Source: Cymodocea nodosa (Eukaryota; Streptophyta; Magnoliopsida; Alismatales; Cymodoceaceae). From it: a stretch of 64,000 nucleotides of DNA. Below the pieces are notes generated by a model that did no database searches, had not been told where the DNA came from, and worked only from the letters and a program-made list of their open reading frames with translations. The stretch is taken from the NCBI GenBank assembly GCA_036874045.1, contig CM072347.1, positions 2,916,501 through 2,980,500 on the forward strand. The letters run 5' to 3'. The translations under genes were made by a program, and so were the position numbers. This document shows positions 1-12,230 of the stretch, piece by piece; within the stretch, counting starts at the first letter, position 1, and every line of letters begins with the position of its first letter.

Positions 1-401
1 ATCTTATTGGTATGGTTTGATTGATATTATTAGTTGTGTTGAGCTGTGTCATTAAAAAAAAAAAGAAAGGTAACCTTGGTACAACTTATGATCTATAGTT
101 TATTCATATCATTTCGGTCAATGATATAATTTGACCTTAACAGGTATGTTTTTCGATATACTGAATTGTAGAATCAATAAATTAAATTATAAAATTAATA
201 TATTGAAGTTTGTGATTTCGTAATTGAATTAACATGTTATTTATAATAATGATACGTTATTTTATAGATTTGACATAACAATTCTTTAATTATGTTTTCG
301 TTGCATGATAATATACGATAAATTAATAAATATCAGTTAAAAAAACTCAACTAAGATAACAGAAGTCTTACAGAAGGATGATAAAAGGAATTTTAAATTT
401 C

Positions 402-850
402 CTTTAATTTTTATGCTTCTTTTTCAATTAAGAGATTATTTGTTTTTTTTTTAAAAAAAACAGAACTGAATATTTGAAGTGATATTCTGTAATTTAATGA
501 ATTGATTTTAGAAAAATTCTTATATTTTATGTTGAGTTTTTAGCTTAGGCAGAATTTCAAATGTCTTTAATTTTTATGCTTCTTTTTCAATTAAGAGATT
601 ATTTGTTTTTTTAAAAAAAAAAATTAAATAGAACTGAATATTCGAAGTGATATTCTGTAATTTAATGAATTGATTTTAGAAAACTTCTTATATGTTATGT
701 TGAGTTTTTAGCTTAGGCAGAATTTCAAATGTCTTTAATTTTTATGCTTCCTTTTCAATTAAGAGATTATTTGTTTTTTTTTTTTAAAAAATAGATCTGA
801 ATATTCGACATGATATTCCGTAATTTAATATATTGATTTAAAAAAAAATA
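402..850. repeat. Tandem repeat, about 165-bp unit, 2.7 copies
   Basis: Three successive copies begin with the same words (ctttaatttttatgcttc, then caattaagagattatttg) at 402, 565 and 733. Spacing is 163 and 168 bases. Each copy carries a T-run/A-run foldback and the phrase gatattctgtaatttaat. The third copy is incomplete and more diverged. The first two look over 90% alike by eye, so the array is fairly young or homogenised. No coding potential is seen. Confidence 0.9.
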
Positions 851-2100
851 TTATGAATGTTATGTTATATTCACGTGCTTATATGCTGCCACGACTTTGT
901 TCTACCAAACGTAGTCAGCACAGATCATAAAATCTTGTTCGGTTTGGATTTTCTTTTTTATTTTTTATTTTAACATTTTGCGTTGCGGTCGTGGTCGCAA
1001 GGCCCACCACGATCGTTCTGCGTCTTTTCCGGGGTTCCGATGCGTCCAGAATATGCTAAATATCTCACCTATTGTGTCCCATCAATTACCAAAATGCCAG
1101 CCAGGAGGCTTCCTAACCTCTCTACACAATTTGTTCACGATTTTTTATTTTTATTTTTTTACAATGATTGGTCTTTCTGCGTGAATTTGAATCTAACCTC
1201 TTTTCTTTGTAACGTGGAGAAAAGATCGATTACATCATGCTCGTTTCATAAGTGTCTTTTTTCATGATAATGATGGTATTTTTTACTTAAATTACATTTG
1301 AACCTAAGATTTTTTTTTTCTTTCTTTTCTTCCCTTGATTAAAAGTCCTTACGAGGAGGCAAGGCAAAGAAAGACCAATTATGTTTTTCTACCGTTGGTT
1401 TTTCATGTGATCATATATTATGATATTCACTGTTAGTTGGTTTTTTAGTTTGAAGGTTATAAACATTCTAAGTTTTATTGGTTTTCTCAAGAATATTTTT
1501 CAATTAAGTTTTGAACTGATAGTTTAAACCAATTGATTTTCTTTTAAAGGGAATATTACAAATGTAGGCACTCAATGGTACCTTTGCTGTACGTGTGTAG
1601 TTCATCAACAATCCAAATCCTTTTTCTTAATTGCAATTAATGATCCAAGATTTCCTTAAAAAATGAATGACCAACGAGACCTCGTTGTACTCCCCCACAC
1701 TTCCAACAATTTTTGTTGTAATAAATATTTACAGTAAAAATACTTTTTCTTCTTTTCTAATATTCATATTAATTGAACCGTCATCTCAGTTTTTTCTTTT
1801 TTTCTTTATTTGAAAAAAAAAAGGACATCAGGTGCGATCCACGGGGGACCCATTGGGATCGTGGTGGACCGACGATCGAGTGTGGACGTGTGTCCCACCT
1901 CCTCCTCCTCCTTTACTCCTGGACCAATGCACATGGACGTTCCAGGCCGATCGCCACCTTCTCGGTCCAACACATATGTAAATAATATGTCGTCTTTGAC
2001 TTTGGAACACCCAAAAGTCTTCCCCGTGTGTTTTGTTGCCTTGCTCTTGGATATTCCTCTAAGCATCCTCTAAGCATCATCCCGGAACCCATCACTACCA
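851..2100. other. Gene-free upstream region
   Basis: AT-rich DNA with one more GC-rich patch near 980-1120. The short open frames there lack domain signatures. From about 1830 base composition rises towards the gene at 2176, so 1830-2170 is probably its promoter. Nothing else is recognised. Confidence 0.5.
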
Positions 2101-2101
2101 G

Positions 2102-2110
2102 CTATTTATT
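2102..2110 (+). promoter_or_regulatory. Candidate TATA box of the 2176 gene
   Basis: The sequence ctatttatt lies 66 bases before the chosen ATG, followed by a CA/CT-rich stretch that could be a short 5' leader. Position and composition suit a plant TATA box. No transcript start is known. Confidence 0.45.
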
Positions 2111-2175
2111 GATAACAACTACCAACCATCCTCACTTCCATCCGTCCTCAGTTGCCGCAGACCCAGAAGAGAACT

Positions 2176-3096
2176 ATGGAATCCGATGAGACCGACGACC
2201 ACCAACACCAACACTCCTCGTCTTCTGCTCGTTTTTCAGCCTTCCGATACGGCGGCGGCGGCGGCGGTGGTGGTGATGGTGGTGTCGTCCTCTATCATCC
2301 AGCCTACCCCGTCCTGGGCTTAGGCCTTGCCCTGGGCATGAGCTTCCTGACCACCGCACTCCTCCCGGTTGGGCCACCGCCCAAGCCCCTCTCCGTCGCC
2401 ATCAAGCTGGCCAACGAAGCCCTGCGCGGCACCAAGGCCCTCCACCACCTCCACTCCCCCGGCTACTCCTCGCTCCTCTTCGCCTCCGAGACGCTCGTCA
2501 AGGGCTACAAATTCTCCACCTCCCTCAACCTCGTCCACCCCAGCAACAACCCCCTCTCCTCCGTCGTCAACACCATGAAGCCCTGCCTCGGCGCCATCAG
2601 CGTCTTCAGGTACGTCCGGAGCCCCGTCCAGGACTTGGGCTTCCTCGGCTTCGGACTCCTCAGCTACGGCTACAAATTCTCCAAGAACTTCTTCAAGGTC
2701 CTCAAGGGAGTCGGCGGCTTCGAGATGGACGTCGCCCTCAAGAACGGCTTCGACTCCCTCGGCCTGGTCGTCAAGGTCCTCAGGGTCGCCAAGGAGTTGG
2801 GGCAGATCGGAGGCCACGTCGACTGCCCGAGGAGCAGCTGCTTATGTGAGTACAGCGGTGATGACTTCAGGAAAGCTCTGGTGGGGGACGTTGGCTGCGG
2901 TGGGCTCGATTGCGTGACGACCTATCCATCGAGCTCGCCTCGTGATCGCTCCTCCTCCTCCTCTTGCCGTCGCCGGCAGGTTGCAAGTGGCGAGGTGGTG
3001 GGGTTTGTCGAGGAAGAGGGAATAGCAGGTGTTTGGGTTCCTCAGCCCCCCGTGTTGTGTTTGGCTCTTCCTCTCGCCATGGATGGATTCTGCTGA
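2176..3096 (+). CDS. Hypothetical GC-rich single-exon protein, 306 aa
   Basis: The frame stays open for 306 codons from the ATG at 2176; an open TTG eight codons earlier is ignored because a normal ATG with a TATA-like box upstream is available. The N-terminus is acidic and His/Ser-rich, then has eight glycines in a row (residues 26-33, a GGC repeat). A hydrophobic stretch at about 45-65 could be a membrane segment. Residues 70-220 are regular, with repeated K-G-Y-K-F and Y-G-Y-K-F patterns and a second hydrophobic patch. The last 80 residues are Ser/Gly-rich and less convincing. A GT-AG pair (2846 to 2979) with a pyrimidine tract could be an alternative intron, but splicing it gives no better protein. 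I do not recognise the family. Strong GC bias over 900 bases supports a real gene; function is unknown. Confidence 0.7.
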   Translation: MESDETDDHQHQHSSSSARFSAFRYGGGGGGGGDGGVVLYHPAYPVLGLGLALGMSFLTTALLPVGPPPKPLSVAIKLANEALRGTKALHHLHSPGYSSLLFASETLVKGYKFSTSLNLVHPSNNPLSSVVNTMKPCLGAISVFRYVRSPVQDLGFLGFGLLSYGYKFSKNFFKVLKGVGGFEMDVALKNGFDSLGLVVKVLRVAKELGQIGGHVDCPRSSCLCEYSGDDFRKALVGDVGCGGLDCVTTYPSSSPRDRSSSSSCRRRQVASGEVVGFVEEEGIAGVWVPQPPVLCLALPLAMDGFC

Positions 3097-3123
3097 TAAT
3101 TATTCTGACCATGTACAGATAGA

Positions 3124-4580
3124 GATGATATAGATGAAAGTAGATAAATGATCATGATCTCCTAGTTATGACTTAATTGGTATTAATTCTTTTCCCTCAT
3201 ATTCTATTCTTGGAGTTGGATTTACAGAAGATAATCTCATCTATCAATCTCTCTCGTTTCTCTTTAACAATCATATTTTTTTAACCTAGATTTAAACCCA
3301 AAACAACCACCTATTTGCTGTTGATCTTCATGGTCTACTTATAAGAACAAATTGTTCTTACCATAGCAAATGGTATCAGAAGGCATCTCTGAAAGCCTGG
3401 TGCCAAGTGGAGTGGGAACTTTATCAAGCTGCAGTTTCCTCACATATAAAGTTACAAAAGTTATGATTAAATAAGGAGATTGTTCGATGCTACAATCAAA
3501 TATATCGTATCAGAGAACCATGGTCGTATCAAAATCTTCTTTTTTTTTTGGGCATATCTGGAGGAAGAATTGAGTTCTAGAAGAATAAAATATTGTACAC
3601 CAGGGATGATGAATCAGATATACATGATAAAACCCTACCAATGCACGGATAGCAAAGAAATAAAGATTGACATAAAAAGGTTTCCGACTAGAGCACAGTG
3701 CAGAATTCGTTTGCATCAGATGACAAAGGGATGAGAGGAGAGCAATTTTCAATTCTCATACCTCAGTGGTAAATTTCACTTGAAGATAGCACGAAACAGC
3801 GGACATTTTTCCACAAGGGAGAGGAAAAATCATGTGATCGACTGCTTGCTTTCATTGAAAGCCTCCAAGTACAAACAAGTAGGCGCCAACAATTTCAGAA
3901 AAGGACGTATTCCATCCTGCAGCCAACGCCCCCCACCAGAGAACAAATTCTGAAAAGATTTAAAAGAGCATTCTGAGATAACCTTAACTAGCTTTGTGGC
4001 AAATATTTGAATAAAAATATTTAAAAGAGCACAGTGATTTTCTGCAAGAATTTCTTGGAATTTTTTTGGCAACGCTTGCTTAAAATATCATCAATGACTG
4101 AAATTCAATCCCTTCTTCAGTGATAAACAAGTTCGAAACAGGACCTTGATGCCCCTAGCTATCCATATCCTCAAAACAATACCACAATACATACTTCATG
4201 CAAGGCTGTCCATGACATATGCTTCTTCAACGAGTGTTTTTCACCACTTTGGGACGAGTAAGTTTGTCACTCATACATAAGCCATTTCATAGGCCAATCT
4301 TACCATAGAGCAAGCAGCAACAGTGGCCTTGCCCCCATTTCCCCATACAAGGACTAACAATCGAACACAAGATTTATTAGCTTAGTATTAGTGCCAGCAT
4401 TTAACTATTGCCAGATCCAAGCTCTCAAAATGGTCTGACAAGAGTGGATATTAAACTTCAGCCAGCAAGAGACCAGTCAAATTGGGCACAACCACATGTT
4501 TGACTTTTTCTCATGGAAAGTTTATAGAAATGAGTGTAACTACCAATGTATCCGTGGTTTACTTGGCTGGTATTAAAGAT
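3124..4580. other. Intergenic DNA, no gene seen
   Basis: This follows the stop of the 2176 gene and includes its likely 3' untranslated region. The short open frames have no recognisable domains. A PBS-like word at 3371 has no LTR beside it. Confidence 0.5.
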
Positions 4581-4584
4581 AGCT

Positions 4585-4990
4585 CTTTAGTTGACAGTAT
4601 TAAAGGATAAAAATTTGACTAGGAAAAACCTAACCAAAGGGGTTTGGGTGGGAAGTCCATCTTGCCAATTTTGTGGTAACCAAGAAGAAATAACTAACTC
4701 TACATCTCTTCTTAGATTGTCCAATGGTTGCCAAGCTAAAAGCCCCCCTTTTAAGTATGTCAAGAAATGCACTCTAATTTTATAGATAGAGCTGATCATT
4801 TTTGTTTGATTTTGTGCCAATTAATATTACTAAGAGAAAATTCTGGAATAATTTCATCCTAGCAATTCTATAGTTGCTTTGCTGGCATAGAAATAATTTT
4901 ATTGTCAGAAATAAGAGTGTGAATATCAAATCGATATTCCAAAATTCATTATCTGCAGCTTCCATCTGGTTAGATATTTTGAATGCAGGT
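4585..4990 (+). mobile_element. LINE (L1-type) relic, 3' end of ORF2
   Basis: The plus-strand frame at 4591-4785 reads LTRKNL...GVWVGSPSCQFCGNQEE, which matches the zinc-binding domain that follows reverse transcriptase in plant LINEs (zf-RVT: L-x-K-x-N-L, W-x-G, C-x2-C). Downstream, another frame gives a tryptophan-rich tail with W-x-x-R-N-N typical of the same ORF2 end. Stops and frame changes show it is a dead fragment. The reverse transcriptase core and endonuclease are absent. Exact ends are not visible. Confidence 0.7.
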
Positions 4991-5812
4991 GCTGAGTTCC
5001 AAAGAAATGCAGGCTGTAAAAACTTGCTGGGACCTTAATAATCAAGTGGCTAACCCTCCTTTGAACAGAAATGCCAATGCAAATAATATATTGGACTTGG
5101 ATGAGACAGAAATGCTAACCCTCCTCCGATGCAGGCTGCTGACGGAAACATGAATGGAGACTATCACATAATGCTCTTATGTTTTATTTGTTTCAGTATT
5201 GCTTAGAACAATTGCAGTATTTCCTTTCTGAACCTTATTATAACCCCTATTGTGGTACTCATAATCAGGTTATTATCTCACTAAAAAATACCACCATTTT
5301 CTCAAAAAAGAAACTACCAATGAATCAATCTGACATCTCTCACATGCTGACAGCTGAACAGATCTTTCTTTTGCCCAAGTACAGGTAAAGCCTTGGTGAT
5401 GTACACTAGAGTCATCACAAAAATCGCCAATTAATATAAACCATAGCAATTTATGTTCCAAATGTTTCCAACGTAAATTTTTTTCCACTGAGAAGATAGA
5501 ACTAAAATCACCCTACAGAAGCACAACGACATCAACTTGCAATATGCTACCAGTGTCTAACCATATATGAATCTTGTCTCAATGATTCACAATCTTCAAT
5601 AACGCAAAATAAAATCCCGACCCAGCAAGCACCAAGGGAAAAATTTGTCTAAACCACCAAAACGAGTAAGCAGAAGGTACTACTTTAGTTCCTAGATAGA
5701 GAACAGAATGGAAGCCTGCAAGAAATGAATATCCTTGGAAGCAAGATGGCGTAAATGAAATCATTCCAGTAACAAGTTATCCTGTACGTACCTTCCCACA
5801 AAGCGCGTGCGA

Positions 5813-6838
5813 TCACCGTTCGGACATAACCACACCCTCCATCTTCCGCTTAACATATTCCTCTACGATGCCAGTAGTGCTGTCCCTGTGCCTCAGGAAG
5901 AATTCGGCGAGCAGGATTCGCCTCTCATCGGAACCCAAATCCCCATGAGCACCCAACCTCGAAATCCTATCACACACGGCGTGATGCATAAGAATCCCGG
6001 CGGCGACGGACACGTTGAAGGATTCCACCATCCCACTCATCGGCACATAGCAATGCAAGTCTGAAAGCCCTAGCGCCTCATCACTGATGCCTGCGTGCTC
6101 GTTTCCCACCACGATCGCGGTTGGCACCGACCAGTCCATGTCGTAGACCGACACCCCACCGTCCATCTGCGTCGCCGCGATCCTGTACCCGCGGCGCCTC
6201 AAGGCCTCGAAGCACTCCGACGGGGATGTCCACAGCTCGATGTCGAGCCATTTCTCGGCGCCACGGCTGACGTGCCTGTTGTCCTTGTATCTCTTCCTCT
6301 CGTTCCTGGAGATGACGTGAACGGACTGGACCCCGAGCGCGTCGGCCGATCGGAAGGCCGCCGACACGTTGCCCAGATCGGACAGCCCTTCGACGACCAG
6401 AGAGATGGAATAGCTCCGCTTGGCGACGACTCTCCGGATCTTCTCCTTCCTCACATCCAGTATCGACGACTCGACGGCCTCGATCACCTCCTCGCTCGTC
6501 AAGCACGACGCGCCGTCGCTACCGCCACGGAAGCAGTCGAGGTAGGGGAACCACCTCCGTTTGTCGTCGGTGAGGCCGTCCTTCCTCTCCATCTTCATCA
6601 GGTTCCTAGTCCTGGACGGCTCGGCGTGGAGGAGGAGCTCCTCCACGGCGTCCTCGTCGGCGAGCGGAGAGGAGGGGTAAGGGGTGGCATGGAGTCGGAG
6701 GGTGGGTGTGGGAGGCGGATGGCAGGAATGGTGGAGGTGAAGGGAGCGTCTGATGGGAGCAGCTGGGGCGGTTGCCGCCGGAATTTGAAAGAGGAGGGGT
6801 TTGAGGGGGAGCACTACGCTCTTGCCGCAGGCCGTCAT
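5813..6838 (-). CDS. SpoU/TrmH-family RNA 2'-O-methyltransferase, organelle-targeted
   Basis: An intact 341-codon single-exon gene, ATG at 6838 and TGA at 5813. The SPOUT methyltransferase domain covers residues 145-290. Motif 1 is LVVEGLSDLGNVSAAFRSAD (Asn157 and Arg163 are the conserved pair), motif 2 is IVVGNEHAGIS (Glu247), and motif 3 is CYVPMSGMVESFNVSVAA (Asn275, Ser277), which forms the trefoil-knot SAM site. The family moves a methyl group from SAM to a ribose 2'-OH in tRNA or rRNA. Residues 1-55 are rich in Ser, Pro, His and Arg with few acids, as in a plastid or mitochondrial transit peptide; which organelle is uncertain. Residues 60-140 form a charged N-terminal extension common in plant members. 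The target RNA cannot be read from sequence. GC-rich and uninterrupted. Confidence 0.93.
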   Translation of the reverse strand: MTACGKSVVLPLKPLLFQIPAATAPAAPIRRSLHLHHSCHPPPTPTLRLHATPYPSSPLADEDAVEELLLHAEPSRTRNLMKMERKDGLTDDKRRWFPYLDCFRGGSDGASCLTSEEVIEAVESSILDVRKEKIRRVVAKRSYSISLVVEGLSDLGNVSAAFRSADALGVQSVHVISRNERKRYKDNRHVSRGAEKWLDIELWTSPSECFEALRRRGYRIAATQMDGGVSVYDMDWSVPTAIVVGNEHAGISDEALGLSDLHCYVPMSGMVESFNVSVAAGILMHHAVCDRISRLGAHGDLGSDERRILLAEFFLRHRDSTTGIVEEYVKRKMEGVVMSER

Positions 6839-6959
6839 CGTCGCCTCGGCGTCGGAAGCGGAGGCGCCGCCGCAGCTTCTCTTTCACTCTTTCTTGGTAA
6901 AGGACGAAGTCACGAAGTGGCATCCCTTTATTATTATTATTATTTTTTAAAAACAATTA

Positions 6960-9900
6960 AAATATAATTATATAATTAACTAACTAATTTACACAATTAG
7001 AAACAATTTCTTTTAGATGGCAATGTTTTAAGAAAAAATAAATAATGTGGTGGTTTTGGCATAATAAAACCCAAGTTTTTCTCTTATGCTTTAAAAGGCA
7101 AATTAATTTAGAAAAATTTAGACAATAATTAAAAACCTCTTAGCAAAATTTTTCAAAAACAGAGGCTTTAGCTCCCTCATGAACACAAGTGATCTCTTCA
7201 ATTATATTTGTAATTGATACCTCATAATCTCTAACTTTTGTCACTTCCAGATAAATAATGGACTCAAGACCTTATTTTGGAAAAACTGATGGTTCAATAA
7301 TACACAACTTAGATATGGTTTTCCGACCCTTCATCATTTCAGCAAAAATCCAAAAATCTCACTGGCTGCTGCGTTTAAACTCTTTCCCTCAAGGTACCTT
7401 TTCTCCTGTCACTCCACAATCTTCAAAGATGGCCTTGCCATTGACTTCTTAAACATTTTACATTCAATTAATCTCTCTAGTGGAGACAATTCCATCACTT
7501 GGTTCCCAAACTTCAATCAAATTTATTCCACAAAATCTTTGTTAATTGTTATTCCCTCTTAAACGAAGGCAGTGCTCTCTTTTCGTATTTTGATTTCATT
7601 TGGAAAACTTTATGCTGCCCCTCTGAAAGTTAATTTTCCAAGATAAAAATATTTTTCAAAGTAAACCTTTCCAAGAAAGGATGTGAAGGGAATACAATTT
7701 GTTCCAACTACAATATTTCATCTGAATTCACAAGACATATATTTTTATGGATTGTTATTTTCTTTTCGAATTTTGAATGTGGCAGTAATAGAATCATGCT
7801 TACTGAAGATATCCTTAATAAGACCCATTTTCTCTACAAGTTTCTCAAGTTCAAGCTTTCAAAAAAGCTTGGCACACTCTTCTTTTGCCTATTTTTAGAT
7901 TATTTGACTACATAGAAAACGATATTACCTTTAGACGTTTAAATTGAAATGTGCCTGCTTGTCTAGGCCAAGACTTTTGTTTAGTGACTTTGTTTGTGTC
8001 CTAACTTTGACGTGAATTCAAGCCAACGTCTTATTAGTGAAAAATTCTTTGCTTTTCAAAAAAAATTATAGTATAAAATATTAATTATATATTAAATTTT
8101 TTTAACTTGAGGTAGGTTATGTTAATTGAAATCTTTGAGTTAAGAGTTAATGATTACAATTCAATAGAAATTAGTTAATCTTTAAAACATTGAGAATAAG
8201 AATCGATGATTAAGATGTTATCGCTCTGGTCTATTGAATTGTTACAAATGATTAAGATGTTATCATCTTTCTCGTGGTGACAATGGTAGAATGTTGTTTT
8301 AATTGGTAATAAGATACTCTTATTAAGATTTAAATGTTATTATTATGAAATATGATTTACTTACTATTTTCTTGTAAGAGAGCATGGCTGCTACTTTGAG
8401 TGCCCACTCACACAAGAGACACGACGTAAGAGAAGAGAGCAAGAATTATGTAAGCAAGTATACGAATCATGTAATTCATAATAATCTTGCAAATATGACT
8501 AGTGAAAAATACTATATAATTCATAATGTCCACTCAAACATGAGTGAAAAAGTTATATAAATCATGATGTTTGTACAATAAATAAATAAATCGTATGAGC
8601 TGAAAGTGAACATCAAAATTGTCTAGCGATGAGTTTCTTTTCATGTGATTTAAAACTAAGATTGACACATCAAGTTATCAACACATTATGTCATCACTAT
8701 TGAAAGAAATCACTCGAAGACTGTAAGCAAGCATATTCATACATAGGATCATCAATGTATCAAAATGAACTAATCCATTAGACCATATTAATTAATTAGT
8801 TAAGAAGGAACGGTAATACATGTAATACAGAATCTCTCGTACGAATTTATGACCGAGGAATCTCTAATAAACTAGTTTCCATAATGTTTTTTCGGAAAAT
8901 TTGAACATAAGACATTCTATCTTCCTGAATTATCATGAGAAAAGGCTAATCACACTGTCAGACAACTGTCATCTTACAGACTTGATAGTTCAATGCAAGA
9001 TAATACAGTTGATGCATTCAAATAAGCACAAATCTGGCAGAATAGGTGATATCGTTGGCTTGGTTAAAAGCAACCATTCAAATAGCCGAATACATCTCAA
9101 ATCCCATTCATTATTTTGGAATGCAAGGGATGAATGCAATGTAGCGGAGGGTTTTTTCCTCAAACCTTTTTTCCAATTGTATGCTGTGCTAAACGGTATA
9201 AAATAATTAAAAGTTGTGAAAAATGTTGAGAAAATTTGTAACTGCAGGTACAGCTTGCGATTTATAATTAACAGCCTCAAACAAAAAAAATATGTTTTTC
9301 AACTTAAAAAAACGACTGGAGATATGTAACTCCATATCATAATGAAGGGAAAAACCATTTAAAATAGCTTGTGACAAGAAAAACATATTTTCAGAATAGG
9401 ACGAATAAAACATCTCAAACGATAGGTTACTTAACACCAAAAATGTCTTTGGAGAGCTAATCCTGCACTTGAAGTGCTGGAAATGCATTTGATCATTTCC
9501 AGCTTTATTAGATTAGTTTTTTAAAAATAAACTAGATACTAATGAAACAAACAAAGCATGGCCTAAGGTTCAGGCCTATTATATGGTACATATATGCTGC
9601 GAATGCATTTACCATCCTAAAACACAATTCAGTGTAAACCCAGGCTAAACGACGGAAGCACAAATGATTAACCAAGTACGAATTCCTTCAGAATTAAAAG
9701 TTACAGCTCCACCATAAATCAGAAATTAACGAAAAACATGGTTACTGGCTTCGACAAAGTAAGTTTGCCAAACATGCTAAATCTGCTTATTCACTTGTAA
9801 ATTCTTCTTCCAAGGCAAGGGATGAAGCTGTGTTTTTCTAAATTATAAACAAAAAGATGCTGTTGCAACCACCACACAGATGATACCATCCAATGGTTTC

Positions 9901-10260
9901 TCTTCCACTTCTTGCATTCTCTTCTTTTTTTAGTCAATGTTCAAAAACAATTTAAGTACCTGGCACAATGCACAAGCACAGTTAACTGAAAAATCACCCT
10001 TATTAGGACCATTCAAAGGAATAGAAACAATCTTGAAAGAGGAAACCAAAAAACTCATCATTACCATGATATCATTGTCATCTAATATTAGACTGACTCA
10101 GGGGTTTTCTTCAACTGGATTTCTTTTTTCATAATAACAGTGATTTTTACGTTCATCAAAATTCAAAACCTAACAAGAACAATAGATAATATTTTTCATA
10201 GCCAACAATGCTATTACAATTTTCTTCAACCAAATTACCTTTTATAATTTTCACGTAAAG
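6960..10260. other. Gene-free region with very weak LINE-like traces
   Basis: AT-rich DNA. Around 7590-7720 a broken plus-strand frame contains IWK and a Lys/Phe-rich run that faintly recalls the end of LINE ORF2, too weak to call. Near 8206 and 8247 the phrase gattaagatgttatc is duplicated. The block 8880-9680 has mixed composition like old untranslated sequence, but no exon could be built. Confidence 0.4.
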
Positions 10261-10269
10261 TATAGCACA

Positions 10270-12230
10270 AGAAACTGTACTTCTAAAAGGGTGCTATCGA
10301 TGGTATGGAGAGGGAAGATGGATTTCCATAATTGGATATTTCTAATGAACGATTACAAGATATATATATAGAGTCGGATATATGCAAATATCTAATAACC
10401 CAATTATACCACTCAACAATATATAAACATAAAGACAACATTATAATAGACTAATACTCTCTGATAATATAATAGAGTTGGAGTATATATATCAATCATC
10501 CCTGGTTTGGCACAAAGTGTGCTAAAAACATCAACACCCAAGCCTTGGGTGAACACATCTAGTTGCATTGAAGACTAGGCATAGGGCATAGAGATAACTT
10601 TACACATCATCGTATCATGGATGCAGTGACAGTTATCTTCAACTTGTTTTGTCCTGTCATGGAAAGTAGATTATTTACAATGAAAATAGCAACCTCATTA
10701 TCATAATGCATGTCCATAGAAATCTCAACATTAAACCCAAGCTCCATCAAAACCTTACATACATCAACTAATAGACTAAGCAATGGCCCTAAATCCAACC
10801 TCAACACTAGATTTAGACACCTGTTAATTCTTGTTACATCATGGCACAAGGTTCGCTTCAATGTAAGTGTAGTAAATTGAAGTGAACTTTTTTTCACCTA
10901 TCATCTGCACAACTAGAGTAGGAGAAGGCCTTTATCTTGAGATATATCGTGTTTCTCATAGACAAGACCTTTCCTAATGGCCTCTTTGATGTAGGCAAGT
11001 AAATGAATAGTCCCTTCCTAATGAACTACCATAAGTTTTTTTTATTTTTATGATTGACACTCTATAAACACTCAAACAACCTAGTAAACACCAAAAGTAT
11101 CTATGAAGATAAAAATAGGTGACACTGCATGAGCACTCAAACAGCTTGATATACACCAAGAATATCTATAGAGGTGAAACAGATGATACTTCATGAGCAC
11201 TCAAACAACTTAGTAAACACTAGGAGTATCTATAAAAGTGATAACTTGCAAGGGAAGGTCTTCCTAGATGGGCTCCAAACTGGTACTTCCCAATTGGTCT
11301 CCCATCTTAGTATTGCCCTCACCCAACCATGCTTAACTTTGGAGTTCCTATCAAGGAAGATCCTTGGTGGTAGGTGTTAAGACACCTGAACTATCATAAG
11401 TTGCCGTATGAATTGGAAAAGCAAATCAATTGTGAAAGTAATGTCAAATTGAGTGATTGTTAAATAAATGAACTTGCCAATCAGTCTCCTATACTGTCTT
11501 AGGTCCTCCAAACATCTCAAAATATCATCCCAAAAATTTAGATTCTGTGCTATAAAGGTACTCTCAAGTTTGCAGCCTAAGAGCCCAATCATCTGCAACA
11601 AATTCAAAACATATTTCCTTTAGGATAGTGACATCTTCCCCTTGAAGTAGGCAAACACAATTCTAAGGACATACCATGGTTTTACCCATATTCTTTGTGA
11701 TAAAGTGTGTCCAAAGGTACTCTTTTGTCCCCAATATTCTTGCAAAATCACACTAACTATCACCAATAAATCATCCACATAGACTACAAGAATGATACAC
11801 ACTCTTATAGGCATCTTGTAGAATGCTGAATGGTCAACAAGGCATCTTCTGAAACCTCATTACTCAACCACTTGGTTGAATTTTCAAACCAAACACGTTA
11901 ACTTTGTTCCATGCCATAAATAGCCTTTTTCAAGTGGTATACTCTATCCTTTCCTTAAGCAACAACATACCCTGGAATTGCTACATCAACACTTGATAGC
12001 CACTAAAAGGAGCACCCAAACTAAAGTCAACCTAGCATGGTAACTAAAGAGAACATCTTTACAACATGGTAACTCAAGAGAACGTCTCTGCATAATCAAT
12101 CCCATAAGTTTAGATGAAGCCACTAGCAATAAGCCTCACCTTGTACTTGTCCATTATACCATTAAGTTTATATTGATATAAGAGCTAACATCTTTTTATC
12201 CATTACTACTTTCCAGTGTGGTATTAAAAA
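10270..12230 (-). mobile_element. Ty1/Copia relic, 3' half (RT, RNase H, LTR edge)
   Basis: Read on the minus strand, 12180-12000 resembles the Copia reverse transcriptase start (YKVRL...GFIQTYGIDY), 11814-11620 has the YVDD active-site motif, 11607-11377 the RT thumb, 10897-10607 part of RNase H, and 10590-10510 the usual Copia polyprotein end. The AT-rich stretch to 10270 looks like the 3' LTR. It is heavily broken, with many interruptions, and no second LTR is seen. Probably very old. Confidence 0.8.

Noticed and set aside
1806-2095. Overlapping frames on both strands before the first gene
   Set aside because: They sit in the probable promoter, lack domains and contradict each other.
2320-2817. 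165-codon minus-strand frame, rich in Glu and Asp
   Set aside because: It is antisense to the GC-rich 2176 gene and its composition follows from that gene's codon bias.
3371-3380. tggtatcaga, like a tRNA-Met primer-binding site
   Set aside because: No LTR ends beside it and no retroelement coding follows, so it is a chance match.
6095-6967. 290-codon plus-strand frame
   Set aside because: It is the antisense shadow of the SpoU methyltransferase and shows no domain.
7258-7452. 64-codon frame considered as a LINE remnant
   Set aside because: Only a vague resemblance; no zinc-binding or reverse-transcriptase motif is seen.
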